Program-made: the position numbers and the translations under genes
Part shown: piece after piece, positions 31,794-40,239 of the stretch
How the letters are laid out: each line of letters begins with the position of its first letter
Numbering within the stretch: the first letter of the stretch is position 1
NCBI RefSeq assembly: GCF_002259595.1
Contig: NZ_MWWU01000004.1
Location: 1 to 64,000, forward strand
From: Aeriscardovia aeriphila
GTDB taxonomy: Bacteria; Actinomycetota; Actinomycetes; Actinomycetales; Bifidobacteriaceae
Reading direction: 5' to 3'
DNA length: 64,000 nucleotides
The notes under the pieces: model-generated
The model's database searches: none
What the model was told of the DNA's origin: nothing
The model's input: only the letters and a program-made list of their open reading frames with translations

Positions 31794-32528
31794 ATGCGTA
31801 CTGTTGCTATCATCACCGCAGGCGGTAGAGGAAACCGCATGGGTCAAGACCTTCCCAAGCAATTCCTCCCCATTGAAGACAAACCTGCTATTGCCTACAC
31901 TATGGAATCTCTGCAAAAGAGCCCTCTCGTTGATGCAATTATCGTCGTATGCATCGCCGGCTGGGAGACCGTTGTTCAAGCCTATGCCAACCAATTTGGC
32001 ATCACGAAGCTTGTTGGCATTTGTGAAGGCGGAGCAACAAACCATGAGAGCATTGAAAACGGTACCCGCCTTGCCGCCCAGAAATTCCCACCCGATACGC
32101 TCGTTCTGGTGCATGACGCAGCTCGTCCTAACCTTCCCCAGTTTGTTATTGAGGATAGCGTGAGAGTCGCCACCCAATATGGCAACTCAGTTCCTGTCAT
32201 CCCTACCGCTGAGGTACTTCTCGAATCAGAAGATGGTTCAACATCCGCTCGTGTTATTGAACGCTCTACTGCAAAGAGAACTCAAACACCTCAGGGCTTC
32301 ATCCTTTCTGACCTCCAACAAATGCAAGCTGAAGTGGACCAGCGAGGAATCCAACCGAAAGCACCGTGCGAAATGGTGGTACTCTGCGGCAAAACGATGC
32401 ATCTGAGCCGCGGAAGTGAGAAGAATATTAAGCTCACTACCCTCGAGGATATTGACATTTTCCGAGCCTTGCTTCACGCACAACGAAGCCCTTGGCTCAA
32501 ACAATCTTCCACTAATTCCCAAGAGTAA
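31794..32528 (+). CDS. IspD/TarI-like cytidylyltransferase
   Basis: This 244-aa nucleotidyltransferase has the IspD/TarI signature: ITAGGRGNRMGQDLPKQFLP at the N-terminus and HDAARP near residue 105. The family uses CTP to activate methylerythritol phosphate (IspD) or ribitol/other polyol phosphates (TarI, Bcs1). The position between licD and an NAD-epimerase gene suggests a CDP-polyol for polymer decoration rather than isoprenoid synthesis; a housekeeping ispD elsewhere would support this. It starts nine bases after licD, with AAGGAG. Confidence 0.85.
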   Translation: MRTVAIITAGGRGNRMGQDLPKQFLPIEDKPAIAYTMESLQKSPLVDAIIVVCIAGWETVVQAYANQFGITKLVGICEGGATNHESIENGTRLAAQKFPPDTLVLVHDAARPNLPQFVIEDSVRVATQYGNSVPVIPTAEVLLESEDGSTSARVIERSTAKRTQTPQGFILSDLQQMQAEVDQRGIQPKAPCEMVVLCGKTMHLSRGSEKNIKLTTLEDIDIFRALLHAQRSPWLKQSSTNSQE

Positions 32529-32556
32529 ACGAGACGAAGCACACAATCGAGTTTTT

Positions 32557-33594
32557 ATGACTATTTCAGATGCAGCACTTGCCGCCCGCGCAACCGTACA
32601 ACCCAAGCTCCTTCGTGGTGCTCATATTCTCGTCGCAGGAGCAAGTGGATTGATTGGCTCACTGATCGTCTCCACACTGCATGAATTGAACCAACACTTG
32701 CACTTAGGTGTGAGCATTGTTGCCGCTGCTCGTCACACGGAACATATGCGCGAGCTTTTTGCTGATTTGTCTGACGTTGAGATTGTTTCCCTCGATGTTT
32801 CTGATGCAGTTGCTGTCAGTGAGCTCACAGCGAGTATGCAGCAGAACCCTCTGACTCACGTTATTCATGCAGCAAGCCCTGCTAATCCTGCGCTCTTTTC
32901 TCGCTCCCCAGTAGAGACGATGCAAAGTAATATTCAGGGTTTGATCAACCTTCTCACTCTTGCTCGTCGTCATGAGGTTTCTCGTTTTGTGTATATCTCT
33001 TCCGGAGAAGTCTACGGTTACACCCATGGCTGGCATCTCATGAAGGAGAATGAGCTGGGAGAATTGGATGTGCTCTCTCCTCGCTCTTGCTATCCGCAGG
33101 CGAAAAGGGCAAGTGAGACCTTGGGAATTAGTGCTATCAGTGAATATGGCATTCCTGTGGTGATTGCTCGCCTCTCTCATGTGTTCGGCCCCGGCTTTTT
33201 AGCCTCAGATAATCGTATTTCAGCTGATTTCTTTAAGCGTGCGTCAGCTGGCCAGGCAATCGAATTGAGAAGTGCAGGCTTGGATCATCGAACGATGATT
33301 TATGTGAGTGATTGCGTTTCAGCAATTCTGAGTTTATTGACTGTAGGTAAGGCAGGTGTTGCCTATAACGTCACTAATTCCAACAATTTGACTACCGTTG
33401 CGCAGTTCTCTGCTCTGATCGCGCGTACTGCGGCAGTGGCTTTCACCCATGGTGATCCAACTCCTGATTGGGATGAACAGACGAGCCTTCAGCGTGCCAC
33501 AGCATTAGATGATTCATTGTTGAGGGAATTGGGATGGTCCCCTGCAATCTCGGTGGAGGAGGGAGTCGAGAGGACTCTCTCCTCACTGAGATAA
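32557..33594 (+). CDS. NAD-dependent epimerase/dehydratase
   Basis: This 345-aa extended short-chain dehydrogenase has the Rossmann motif GASGLIGS near residue 27, the serine strand YISSGEVYG and the catalytic YPQAK. The substrate is probably a nucleotide-activated sugar or polyol. It follows the cytidylyltransferase by 28 bp and belongs to the licD operon. The ribosome site is weak. It ends 70 bp from the convergent ABC gene, with only a short palindrome (ATGAGCT-A-AGCTCAT, 33648-33662) between. Confidence 0.85.
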   Translation: MTISDAALAARATVQPKLLRGAHILVAGASGLIGSLIVSTLHELNQHLHLGVSIVAAARHTEHMRELFADLSDVEIVSLDVSDAVAVSELTASMQQNPLTHVIHAASPANPALFSRSPVETMQSNIQGLINLLTLARRHEVSRFVYISSGEVYGYTHGWHLMKENELGELDVLSPRSCYPQAKRASETLGISAISEYGIPVVIARLSHVFGPGFLASDNRISADFFKRASAGQAIELRSAGLDHRTMIYVSDCVSAILSLLTVGKAGVAYNVTNSNNLTTVAQFSALIARTAAVAFTHGDPTPDWDEQTSLQRATALDDSLLRELGWSPAISVEEGVERTLSSLR

Positions 33595-33664
33595 CAGTCG
33601 AGGTAACAGCCAAATTTACTGGGTTTGATTCATCTGCTGGAGTAAATGAGCTAAGCTCATACGC

Positions 33665-35200
33665 TTATTGTGCATCATAGGTAATCTGCTTGAGCGAACC
33701 CAACGCATTCTGGCGCTGTGCTTCATCAACACGCTGCTGCGACTGTGGGTTCTTCCACTCAGCAGGCTTGTTAACGATGACATCCTGCGCTTGAAGCCCA
33801 TCTTCTTCTCCAGAAGTAACAGGAACAAACTGGAGTGCCCTATCGGAGAGAAGAGCATACTGCCTATTACGTGGGTTTCGCACCACGAAGCTGCAACTAT
33901 TGGCGTCAATAGCTACTGCTACCAAATCGGTTGCTCCAGGGTCAGAAGCGTTCGGCACTCGCAAAGAAGTGAAGAGGGAGAATTCACCGTCGTTGAACTG
34001 GTCAACTGGCAGCTCAAATTCTAGGCGATGATGCCCCTTCTTGGTAATCCTGAACGTCTTTGAACCAGAGTCATAGGTGATGCCACCACGCGACATATCA
34101 TGCAGAGCGATAGCGATGTAGAAGTCGCCTGGCTCATCAAACTGGTATTCCACACCAAAACGGAAGGGCTGAGTGCCATCAATCAACGGCGAACCGATAG
34201 GGTACGTACGCAAAATCGGGACGCGGGCATTCAAACCATTAGGAAATACCGGCACAGCTTTACCTTGCTCATCCTTCTGTGCCAAAGCTTGAGCAGCTTT
34301 ACGCGCTTGCTTCTCGCCCTTCTTGCGCTCCGCTTCAAGGTTCGACAGCGTGTAACGGTCAGCAACCGTCTCTTTATCACCGTAAGCAACGATCTTGCCA
34401 TCTTCGATCATCATGGCACGAGTGCAATAACGCTTGACGGCCCCCATATCATGAGTGACAAGAATGACCGTCTTCGTAGGGTCTTTACGAATTTGAGTGA
34501 AGAAGTCATCACACTTACGCTGAAAAGCTTCATCACCCACGGCGAGAACCTCATCCAGCACCAAAATGTCACCCTGCGCTTTGATAGCAACAGAGAAAGC
34601 GAGGCGCACCTGCATACCGGACGAATAGTTCTTCAACTTCTGGTCCATGAAGTCGCCCAATTCAGCAAACTCGACGATGTCGTCATACATCGCATCCGTT
34701 TGCTCATGGTCGAAGCCCAACAGTGCGCAATTGAGGTAAACGTTCTCGCGGCCAGTCAGCTCGGGGTTGAAGCCCACGCCCAATTCGATGAACGGCACGA
34801 GTTTACCCGACACAGAAACAGAACCTTTATTAGGGTAGTAAATCTGCGAAATGATCTTGAGCAAGGTGGACTTACCGCCACCATTGCGGCCCACAATGCC
34901 GAAGAATTCACCCTGATGCACCTGGAAACTGATACCGCGCAGAACATGCTGCCAGCGGTAACCACGAATTCCCTTCGTCCAGTTAATCACAGCCTGCTTT
35001 AAGCCCGTAGCCTGCTCGGTTGGCAGCTTGAAGTCCTTATACACGTCGTGAACATCGAGAACAACAGGAGCATCCATACCAGGGAAACGCTCACCATTAC
35101 TCCTATATTCGCCGCTCTCCACGCTCACGCTGTCCTCTTGAGCAGATGCAGATGCAGAAGTGGAGCTCATGGAATTCTTCATCTTTTCCTCACTCATCAC
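33665..35200 (-). CDS. Polysaccharide ABC exporter ATPase (TagH/Wzt type)
   Basis: This 511-aa ATPase drives export of a surface polysaccharide or teichoic acid. Walker A is GRNGGGKST, the signature is YSSGMQ and Walker B is ILVLDEVLAVGD, a spelling typical of the TagH/Wzt/RfbE group. The second half (residues ~320-490) is a beta-rich domain like the Wzt glycan-binding domain, which recognises the polymer end. It overlaps the permease gene by four bases (ATGA). Confidence 0.93.
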   Translation of the reverse strand: MMSEEKMKNSMSSTSASASAQEDSVSVESGEYRSNGERFPGMDAPVVLDVHDVYKDFKLPTEQATGLKQAVINWTKGIRGYRWQHVLRGISFQVHQGEFFGIVGRNGGGKSTLLKIISQIYYPNKGSVSVSGKLVPFIELGVGFNPELTGRENVYLNCALLGFDHEQTDAMYDDIVEFAELGDFMDQKLKNYSSGMQVRLAFSVAIKAQGDILVLDEVLAVGDEAFQRKCDDFFTQIRKDPTKTVILVTHDMGAVKRYCTRAMMIEDGKIVAYGDKETVADRYTLSNLEAERKKGEKQARKAAQALAQKDEQGKAVPVFPNGLNARVPILRTYPIGSPLIDGTQPFRFGVEYQFDEPGDFYIAIALHDMSRGGITYDSGSKTFRITKKGHHRLEFELPVDQFNDGEFSLFTSLRVPNASDPGATDLVAVAIDANSCSFVVRNPRNRQYALLSDRALQFVPVTSGEEDGLQAQDVIVNKPAEWKNPQSQQRVDEAQRQNALGSLKQITYDAQ

Positions 35201-36030
35201 ATCACCTCGGCGAAATGCTTCTCATACTTACGGAACACAAAAATACCCAACCACAGAATAAAAGCAGTGATAATCAGAGGGATCAAGCGAATTCCCCAGT
35301 TGCTAAACTGCGTCCAAATAGTAGGCTGCGTCTGTGCAATAAAGTTGTGACGAATATCCTGAATAGTTTGAGCCCAAGGATTGAGCAATTCCAAACTTCC
35401 TAAACGCGCATAAATGCCACCACGCTGGAACACATAGCTCAACGGGTAAATTATCGGTGTTGCGTAGAAAAGCAGCTGAGAGAACACATCCCAAATATGG
35501 GCAATATCGCGGAAGTACACATACATCGTGGCCATAATGAGCGTCCAGCCGATGGTGATGCAATACAATTCCACAAAATTCAGCGGCAACAACACCACAC
35601 GCCAAGTGAATTGAACACGGTTGACCACAGCGAAGAGCAATACCACCAGCAGGTTAATTCCATAGCTGATCAGAGCGCCCATCGAGGCAGACACAACGAC
35701 GATGTAGTTAGGGAAGTGGATTTTGCGCAACAAGTCACCACGGTCGACGAGTGCACGCAAGCCCACATTGGTGGTATCAGTGACGAACTGCCACGAGCTG
35801 ATTCCCAGCAACAGCACCACAGGGTATGTCGGAGTTCCGTCGGACATGCGCAAGAAGCGCGCGAAGACGAGGTACATCACGCAGAACATGAGCAGCGGCT
35901 TCACCACTGACCATGCCACACCGAGGAAAGAGCCCTGGTAGCGGAGCTTAAAGTCGGTTTTCACCAAACCTTTCAGCACCGTCCAAGCGTATGCGTAGCG
36001 CTTTCGTAACTGAGCAACCAATGTATTCAC
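35197..36030 (-). CDS. Polysaccharide ABC exporter permease (TagG/Wzm type)
   Basis: This 277-aa ABC-2 type permease has the N-terminal amphipathic region before LKYRYQGSFLGVAWSVVKPL-like sequence (here DFKLRYQGSFLGVAWSVVKP) and six membrane segments. It forms the channel with the ATPase encoded next. The gene diverges from the glycosyltransferase at 36151, with 120 bp of shared promoter region. Confidence 0.93.
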   Translation of the reverse strand: MNTLVAQLRKRYAYAWTVLKGLVKTDFKLRYQGSFLGVAWSVVKPLLMFCVMYLVFARFLRMSDGTPTYPVVLLLGISSWQFVTDTTNVGLRALVDRGDLLRKIHFPNYIVVVSASMGALISYGINLLVVLLFAVVNRVQFTWRVVLLPLNFVELYCITIGWTLIMATMYVYFRDIAHIWDVFSQLLFYATPIIYPLSYVFQRGGIYARLGSLELLNPWAQTIQDIRHNFIAQTQPTIWTQFSNWGIRLIPLIITAFILWLGIFVFRKYEKHFAEVM

Positions 36031-36138
36031 GTCCTACAGTTTACTGTTGCATGCTCACTGGCTACTCACTTGCATCCTGATTCGAGGAAAAATACACAGC
36101 ACTCTCAAGCTTATGCCGCACAAAGTGGCTGTTTTCTC

Positions 36139-36144
36139 TACAAT
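36139..36144 (+). promoter_or_regulatory. -10 box giving a leaderless glycosyltransferase mRNA
   Basis: TACAAT ends seven bases before the ATG at 36151, and no ribosome site lies between, so the transcript probably starts at the start codon. The -35 box is weak. Confidence 0.55.
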
Positions 36145-36150
36145 GAAACT

Positions 36151-38157
36151 ATGACTAATATTGCGAAGCCCGAACCAGTGACGATGTGGGAAAGTGTCCA
36201 CCGCATTGTTTTTCCTACGAGCGATAAGGAGCTTACTTTCCCTCTTTACGCTCAAGTGTGGCATCCCTCGCATATCTCTCCTGAAGCTTTTGATTTCCAG
36301 CAAGTTATTCGCCACAAGCCTGTTCACTCTGCGCAGGCTACTGCTGAGGCTCTCGCCTCTGGGAGAATGCGCGTTCGTTCTCGCTATGCCGCCACCATTT
36401 ACTCTTTTTCACACATCACTTTCTGCACGTATTTCAACGCTTTCCCTGCCTCTTATTGGCAGTATTGGACTGGTGTGCGCGCTGTTCGTTGCTCAATGTG
36501 GGCTCGAGGCAACGCAACGGTGCGGTTTTTCAAATCGGATTCTCTGGGGCTGAGCACTCCCGTTGGCACTCTCAAGTTTTCTTCTCATAAGAAAGACTCT
36601 GAGATTCTCACTATTACTATTCCTCTGACTGGCACTATTGACGGCGGTTTCATCTGGTTTGATGTTGAGACGGATGTGGATGATTTTGAGCTTCATGAAG
36701 CTTCGTGGCAAGTTGATGCAAAACTAAAACGCCATGTGGGTGATCTCTCCCGTTTCTCCATCGCAATTACTACTTTTAACCGGGAAGCTTTCGCTCTTCG
36801 CCAGTTGAACAGCATTGCTCATGATCCTCTTCTCCGTGAGCGTTTGGATACTGTCTACTGCATCGATCAAGGCACTCATCCTCTGAGTGCGCTCACAGGC
36901 TTTGACCGCGTTAAGCGTGAGTTAGGTGATCAGCTGACTTATATTCGCCAAGCTAACCTGGGTGGCTCGGGTGGTTTTTCCCGAGGAATGTACGAAACGG
37001 AGAAGGCAGGAACCTCCTCCAGTGTTGTTCTTCTTGATGATGATGCTATTAACGAGCCAGAAGCGCTTCTGCGCGCTGTTCAGTTTGCCGACTATACGCA
37101 TAAGCCATCGCTGGTTGGTGCGGGGATGCTGCATTTGGATAATCGCTCGATGCTCTATACACAAGCAGAGAGGATGAATGCGCGAACTCTTCTGCATGAG
37201 CAGTATGTGAAGAATCATGATTTTGCTCTCTCGAGCCTTGCTGATTCTCCTGAGCTTCATCGTCGTGTGGATAGCGAATATAACGGCTGGTGGATGTGCC
37301 TTATTCCTGTTGAGGTGATGAAGAAAATTGGCTATGCCATGCCTGTTTTCATCAAATATGATGATGTGGAGTATGGTTATCGTGCTCGTGCCAATGGTTT
37401 CCCCACGATCAGTTTGCCTGGAGTTGCATTGTGGCATCAAGCCTGGCATAGCAAGGATTCGTCTCGCAGCTGGCAGGAGTACTTTGAGGAACGCAATCGC
37501 ATTCTCTTCGCTCTGTTGACGTATGAGCGTCCGTTGAAGTCTTTGACGAAGGTCATGCTCACCCATGAAGCATCGTTAGGTTTGCGTTTCCTCTACTCTG
37601 GCATTTCTATGGATAATCTCGCGATGAAAGAGATCCTCTCTGGGCCTGAAACCATTGTTTCCCACTATCCTCATGCCATCGCAGATGTGAATAAATATCG
37701 CTCTCAGTTTGACGATGCTCACCTTCTGGACGATGAGGAGCAAGCTCGCCTTCCTCTTCCTACGCAGAGCTTTTATGACAAGAATGCTTTATACTTAAGC
37801 GAAAGCGAAGCTGCTCGTCAGGGTATGAAGGCGACAGTTCGCGCATTGCTCACTCCTCGTCGTGCTACACCTGAACAAGCGCCGCAACTTTCGCTTCCTG
37901 CTCAAGAGGCTAATTGGCAAACTCTCGAGCCTGTCACCTCTGCTCTGGTTGCGTCTTCTGATGGTAATGGCATTTCTCTGAATCGTCGCGATGACTTTGT
38001 GATGCGCAAAGGCGTGTGGGAAGGTTTCCGTTTAACCCGCCAGATTATCAAGAACTGGGGTTCTTTGCGTCATCGTTATCTCTCTTTCGGTTTTGCAAGT
38101 AGGAACATGTGGGAGAGGATCTTCTCTCAAGCGGACCAGGAAGCAAAAGATAAGTAA
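36151..38157 (+). CDS. GlfT2-like galactofuranosyltransferase
   Basis: This 668-aa GT2-fold enzyme resembles mycobacterial GlfT2. An N-terminal beta-domain (~190 residues) precedes the catalytic domain starting SIAITTFNRE. The donor site has LLDDDA (DXD-like), the acceptor region YDDVEYGYRARANG, and the conserved WHQAWH and WQEYFEERNR motifs follow. The C-terminus is helical. It probably adds galactofuranose made by Glf. I start at 36151 (MTNIAKPEP); 27 further in-frame codons upstream are not supported. It converges with the second GlfT2-like gene at a strong terminator. Confidence 0.85.
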   Translation: MTNIAKPEPVTMWESVHRIVFPTSDKELTFPLYAQVWHPSHISPEAFDFQQVIRHKPVHSAQATAEALASGRMRVRSRYAATIYSFSHITFCTYFNAFPASYWQYWTGVRAVRCSMWARGNATVRFFKSDSLGLSTPVGTLKFSSHKKDSEILTITIPLTGTIDGGFIWFDVETDVDDFELHEASWQVDAKLKRHVGDLSRFSIAITTFNREAFALRQLNSIAHDPLLRERLDTVYCIDQGTHPLSALTGFDRVKRELGDQLTYIRQANLGGSGGFSRGMYETEKAGTSSSVVLLDDDAINEPEALLRAVQFADYTHKPSLVGAGMLHLDNRSMLYTQAERMNARTLLHEQYVKNHDFALSSLADSPELHRRVDSEYNGWWMCLIPVEVMKKIGYAMPVFIKYDDVEYGYRARANGFPTISLPGVALWHQAWHSKDSSRSWQEYFEERNRILFALLTYERPLKSLTKVMLTHEASLGLRFLYSGISMDNLAMKEILSGPETIVSHYPHAIADVNKYRSQFDDAHLLDDEEQARLPLPTQSFYDKNALYLSESEAARQGMKATVRALLTPRRATPEQAPQLSLPAQEANWQTLEPVTSALVASSDGNGISLNRRDDFVMRKGVWEGFRLTRQIIKNWGSLRHRYLSFGFASRNMWERIFSQADQEAKDK

Positions 38158-38216
38158 GCACGTATATGGACTAGCGGCAGTTTACTCTTGCGTATAGCCG
38201 TGCGTATCACAAAGTA

Positions 38217-38246
38217 AGGGGCGTTCCTGCAAGGAGGAACGCCCCT
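38217..38246. terminator. Bidirectional terminator between the two GlfT2-like genes
   Basis: A perfect 12-bp stem (AGGGGCGTTCCT) with a 6-base loop between converging genes. T runs are modest on both sides. Confidence 0.8.
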
Positions 38247-38289
38247 CATTATTCTTCTCAGCACGTGTCAGTCGGGCTGACAATCTTGG

Positions 38290-40176
38290 TTACTTCATAT
38301 CCAAATAGTTCTTCCAGAACTCCAGCGACGTAACGCGAGAACGGGAAGCCTCGTAGCGAGCACGCAACTGCTTCTCGTGAGCCTTGAAATACTTCATATC
38401 GCGACGGTAGCGTGCCTGGATTTCTTTGAACTGCTGAATGTCTTTTTGCCGTACAGCACCCTTTTGTGAATACCAATCCACCACGATGATGTACTTTTTG
38501 CCGCGAATCACACCAGCAGGGTATGACCATCCATCAGTAGGAATGACCACATAGCCTTCGCCCTGAGAATGCAGGAATCGCTGACCATTGTCTGTCACGT
38601 AATCGGCGATGCGCTGTACATAGCTGCGCGGACTGTCGGAATCAACCAGCTGATGAGTGTAGTGAGAAGGATCAAAATCGAGGCCTAATGCTGCCGTTTG
38701 CTTCTGCAACTGAGCATAGTCAACAAGCTTTTCCTGGTTCTTATTCGCTGCGAGGAACGTCTTCTCGGCCATGCCCTTTGCTGAGTAGAATTCTGGGCCT
38801 TTCAAGAAGTCTTCAAAGGCGTCTAACACGAGGCGCGCGTTCGTGTAGCCGAACTTCTTGAGTTCCAGTCGCACAAAATTGTGTACTTGATAAATGAAGT
38901 CAGAATCAGGCGCAAAGCCAGTGGTGAACTGTGCAGTCAGAGTATTGCGGATAGTCTGGTAGCGTTCCACTGCAGCAGAGTAGCGAATATAGAATGGCAT
39001 GTGCCAGATTCCAATGCCGTTCATGCTCATCAGAGGAACCATCGTTCTCGTGCCGTATTCTGTGTCATCACTGCGAATGAAGAATGGCAATGGAAGGCCT
39101 ACGCGCTTAATGACGCTGATCGGGATGCAGCAATACCACCAGCCTGCGTAGCGTTGACGACGCTGAATGTCCTTCGGAGCTTCGAAAGTCTCATTGTAGA
39201 TCAGATCGTCCAGGTTGTTCGCGTCCAATTGCGGTTTGAGTGGAGCAAACGGCCCTTGCGGAGTAACCCAGCCAGTATCCTCCATGCTGAGGTTAGGGAC
39301 GATGAAGTTGAGCATCGAGCCGGAAACGAGAGCCTCCTTGTACTCGTCGTTGACGATTCGCAGCAAATTATAGGTACGTCGAATGGATTCCGGAGCGATA
39401 GACACATCGTCGTCCATCAAAATAATGTGTGTTGCAGGTTTTTCCTGCTCCATCGCTTCGATCATGCCGCGTGCAAAACCACCAGCACCGCCAACATTCT
39501 TATTAGGACGGATGGTGACATGCTCATCAGAAAGCTCATGAACGGGCAAAGTTCGGCCATTATCGATCACATACATATGGAAGTGATCAGCAAGCTCATC
39601 ACCGGGCTGGCACAGCTGCGCTTTTACCTTGGCAATGTTGTCGCGAACATAGCTTTCCTTCTTAAAAGTCGTTGTCGAAAGCACGAGATTAACATCGCGC
39701 AGTTGCTGCTCCACGCTGACTGAGTAGTAAGAATGAGTCAGTTCAACAGGCTCATCCTCAGTGGTGAGAACGAAAGAGGCCAAGACAGTGTCAGTGTTGC
39801 ACGGAAGCTCAACTTCAACACTGTGCCAATCTTGAGATGCGGGAAGAAGGACAGGCTCGCCCTGAGGCTGAGGAGTGTGTGAGTACACAGACGCGATGAT
39901 CGGCTGGAGATGAGCTTGGCCACCCTTATGCGTAACCGTGAGAGTGAACTTTTGTGCCGAAGCATATTCGCGGAGCTTTCCTACAGAAAGCGCGTTGAAA
40001 TAGGTCATGAAGTTAAAGCTCGAATGTGCGGCAAAACTCCACACCGAATGTGCTGGGTTATTGTCGGCAACATCGAGCGGTTGGAATCGCCCGGTAGCAT
40101 GCACGTATAACCCTGGGCATTCAAGCGCTCGAGGATTCTCTTCGAGAAGAACATTTGCGAAGCGAATTGTTGGCAT
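38290..40176 (-). CDS. Second GlfT2-like galactofuranosyltransferase
   Basis: This 628-aa enzyme has the same plan as the gene at 36151: N-terminal beta-domain, then VLSTTTFKKESY, GGAGGFARGMIEAM, the donor motif LMDDDVSI, FFIRSDDTEYG and IWHMPFY...YQTIRN. Two related enzymes with one Glf suggest alternating linkages, as GlfT1/GlfT2 make in mycobacteria; that is inference. The C-terminal 130 residues are basic and helical. The start at 40176 has GGAGGGG; upstream in-frame ATGs are weaker. Confidence 0.85.
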   Translation of the reverse strand: MPTIRFANVLLEENPRALECPGLYVHATGRFQPLDVADNNPAHSVWSFAAHSSFNFMTYFNALSVGKLREYASAQKFTLTVTHKGGQAHLQPIIASVYSHTPQPQGEPVLLPASQDWHSVEVELPCNTDTVLASFVLTTEDEPVELTHSYYSVSVEQQLRDVNLVLSTTTFKKESYVRDNIAKVKAQLCQPGDELADHFHMYVIDNGRTLPVHELSDEHVTIRPNKNVGGAGGFARGMIEAMEQEKPATHIILMDDDVSIAPESIRRTYNLLRIVNDEYKEALVSGSMLNFIVPNLSMEDTGWVTPQGPFAPLKPQLDANNLDDLIYNETFEAPKDIQRRQRYAGWWYCCIPISVIKRVGLPLPFFIRSDDTEYGTRTMVPLMSMNGIGIWHMPFYIRYSAAVERYQTIRNTLTAQFTTGFAPDSDFIYQVHNFVRLELKKFGYTNARLVLDAFEDFLKGPEFYSAKGMAEKTFLAANKNQEKLVDYAQLQKQTAALGLDFDPSHYTHQLVDSDSPRSYVQRIADYVTDNGQRFLHSQGEGYVVIPTDGWSYPAGVIRGKKYIIVVDWYSQKGAVRQKDIQQFKEIQARYRRDMKYFKAHEKQLRARYEASRSRVTSLEFWKNYLDMK

Positions 40177-40239
40177 AACCCCTCCAAACATGAAACTATG
40201 CGTCATGTTACCAGCAGGAATAGCAAAACAGAGACACAC

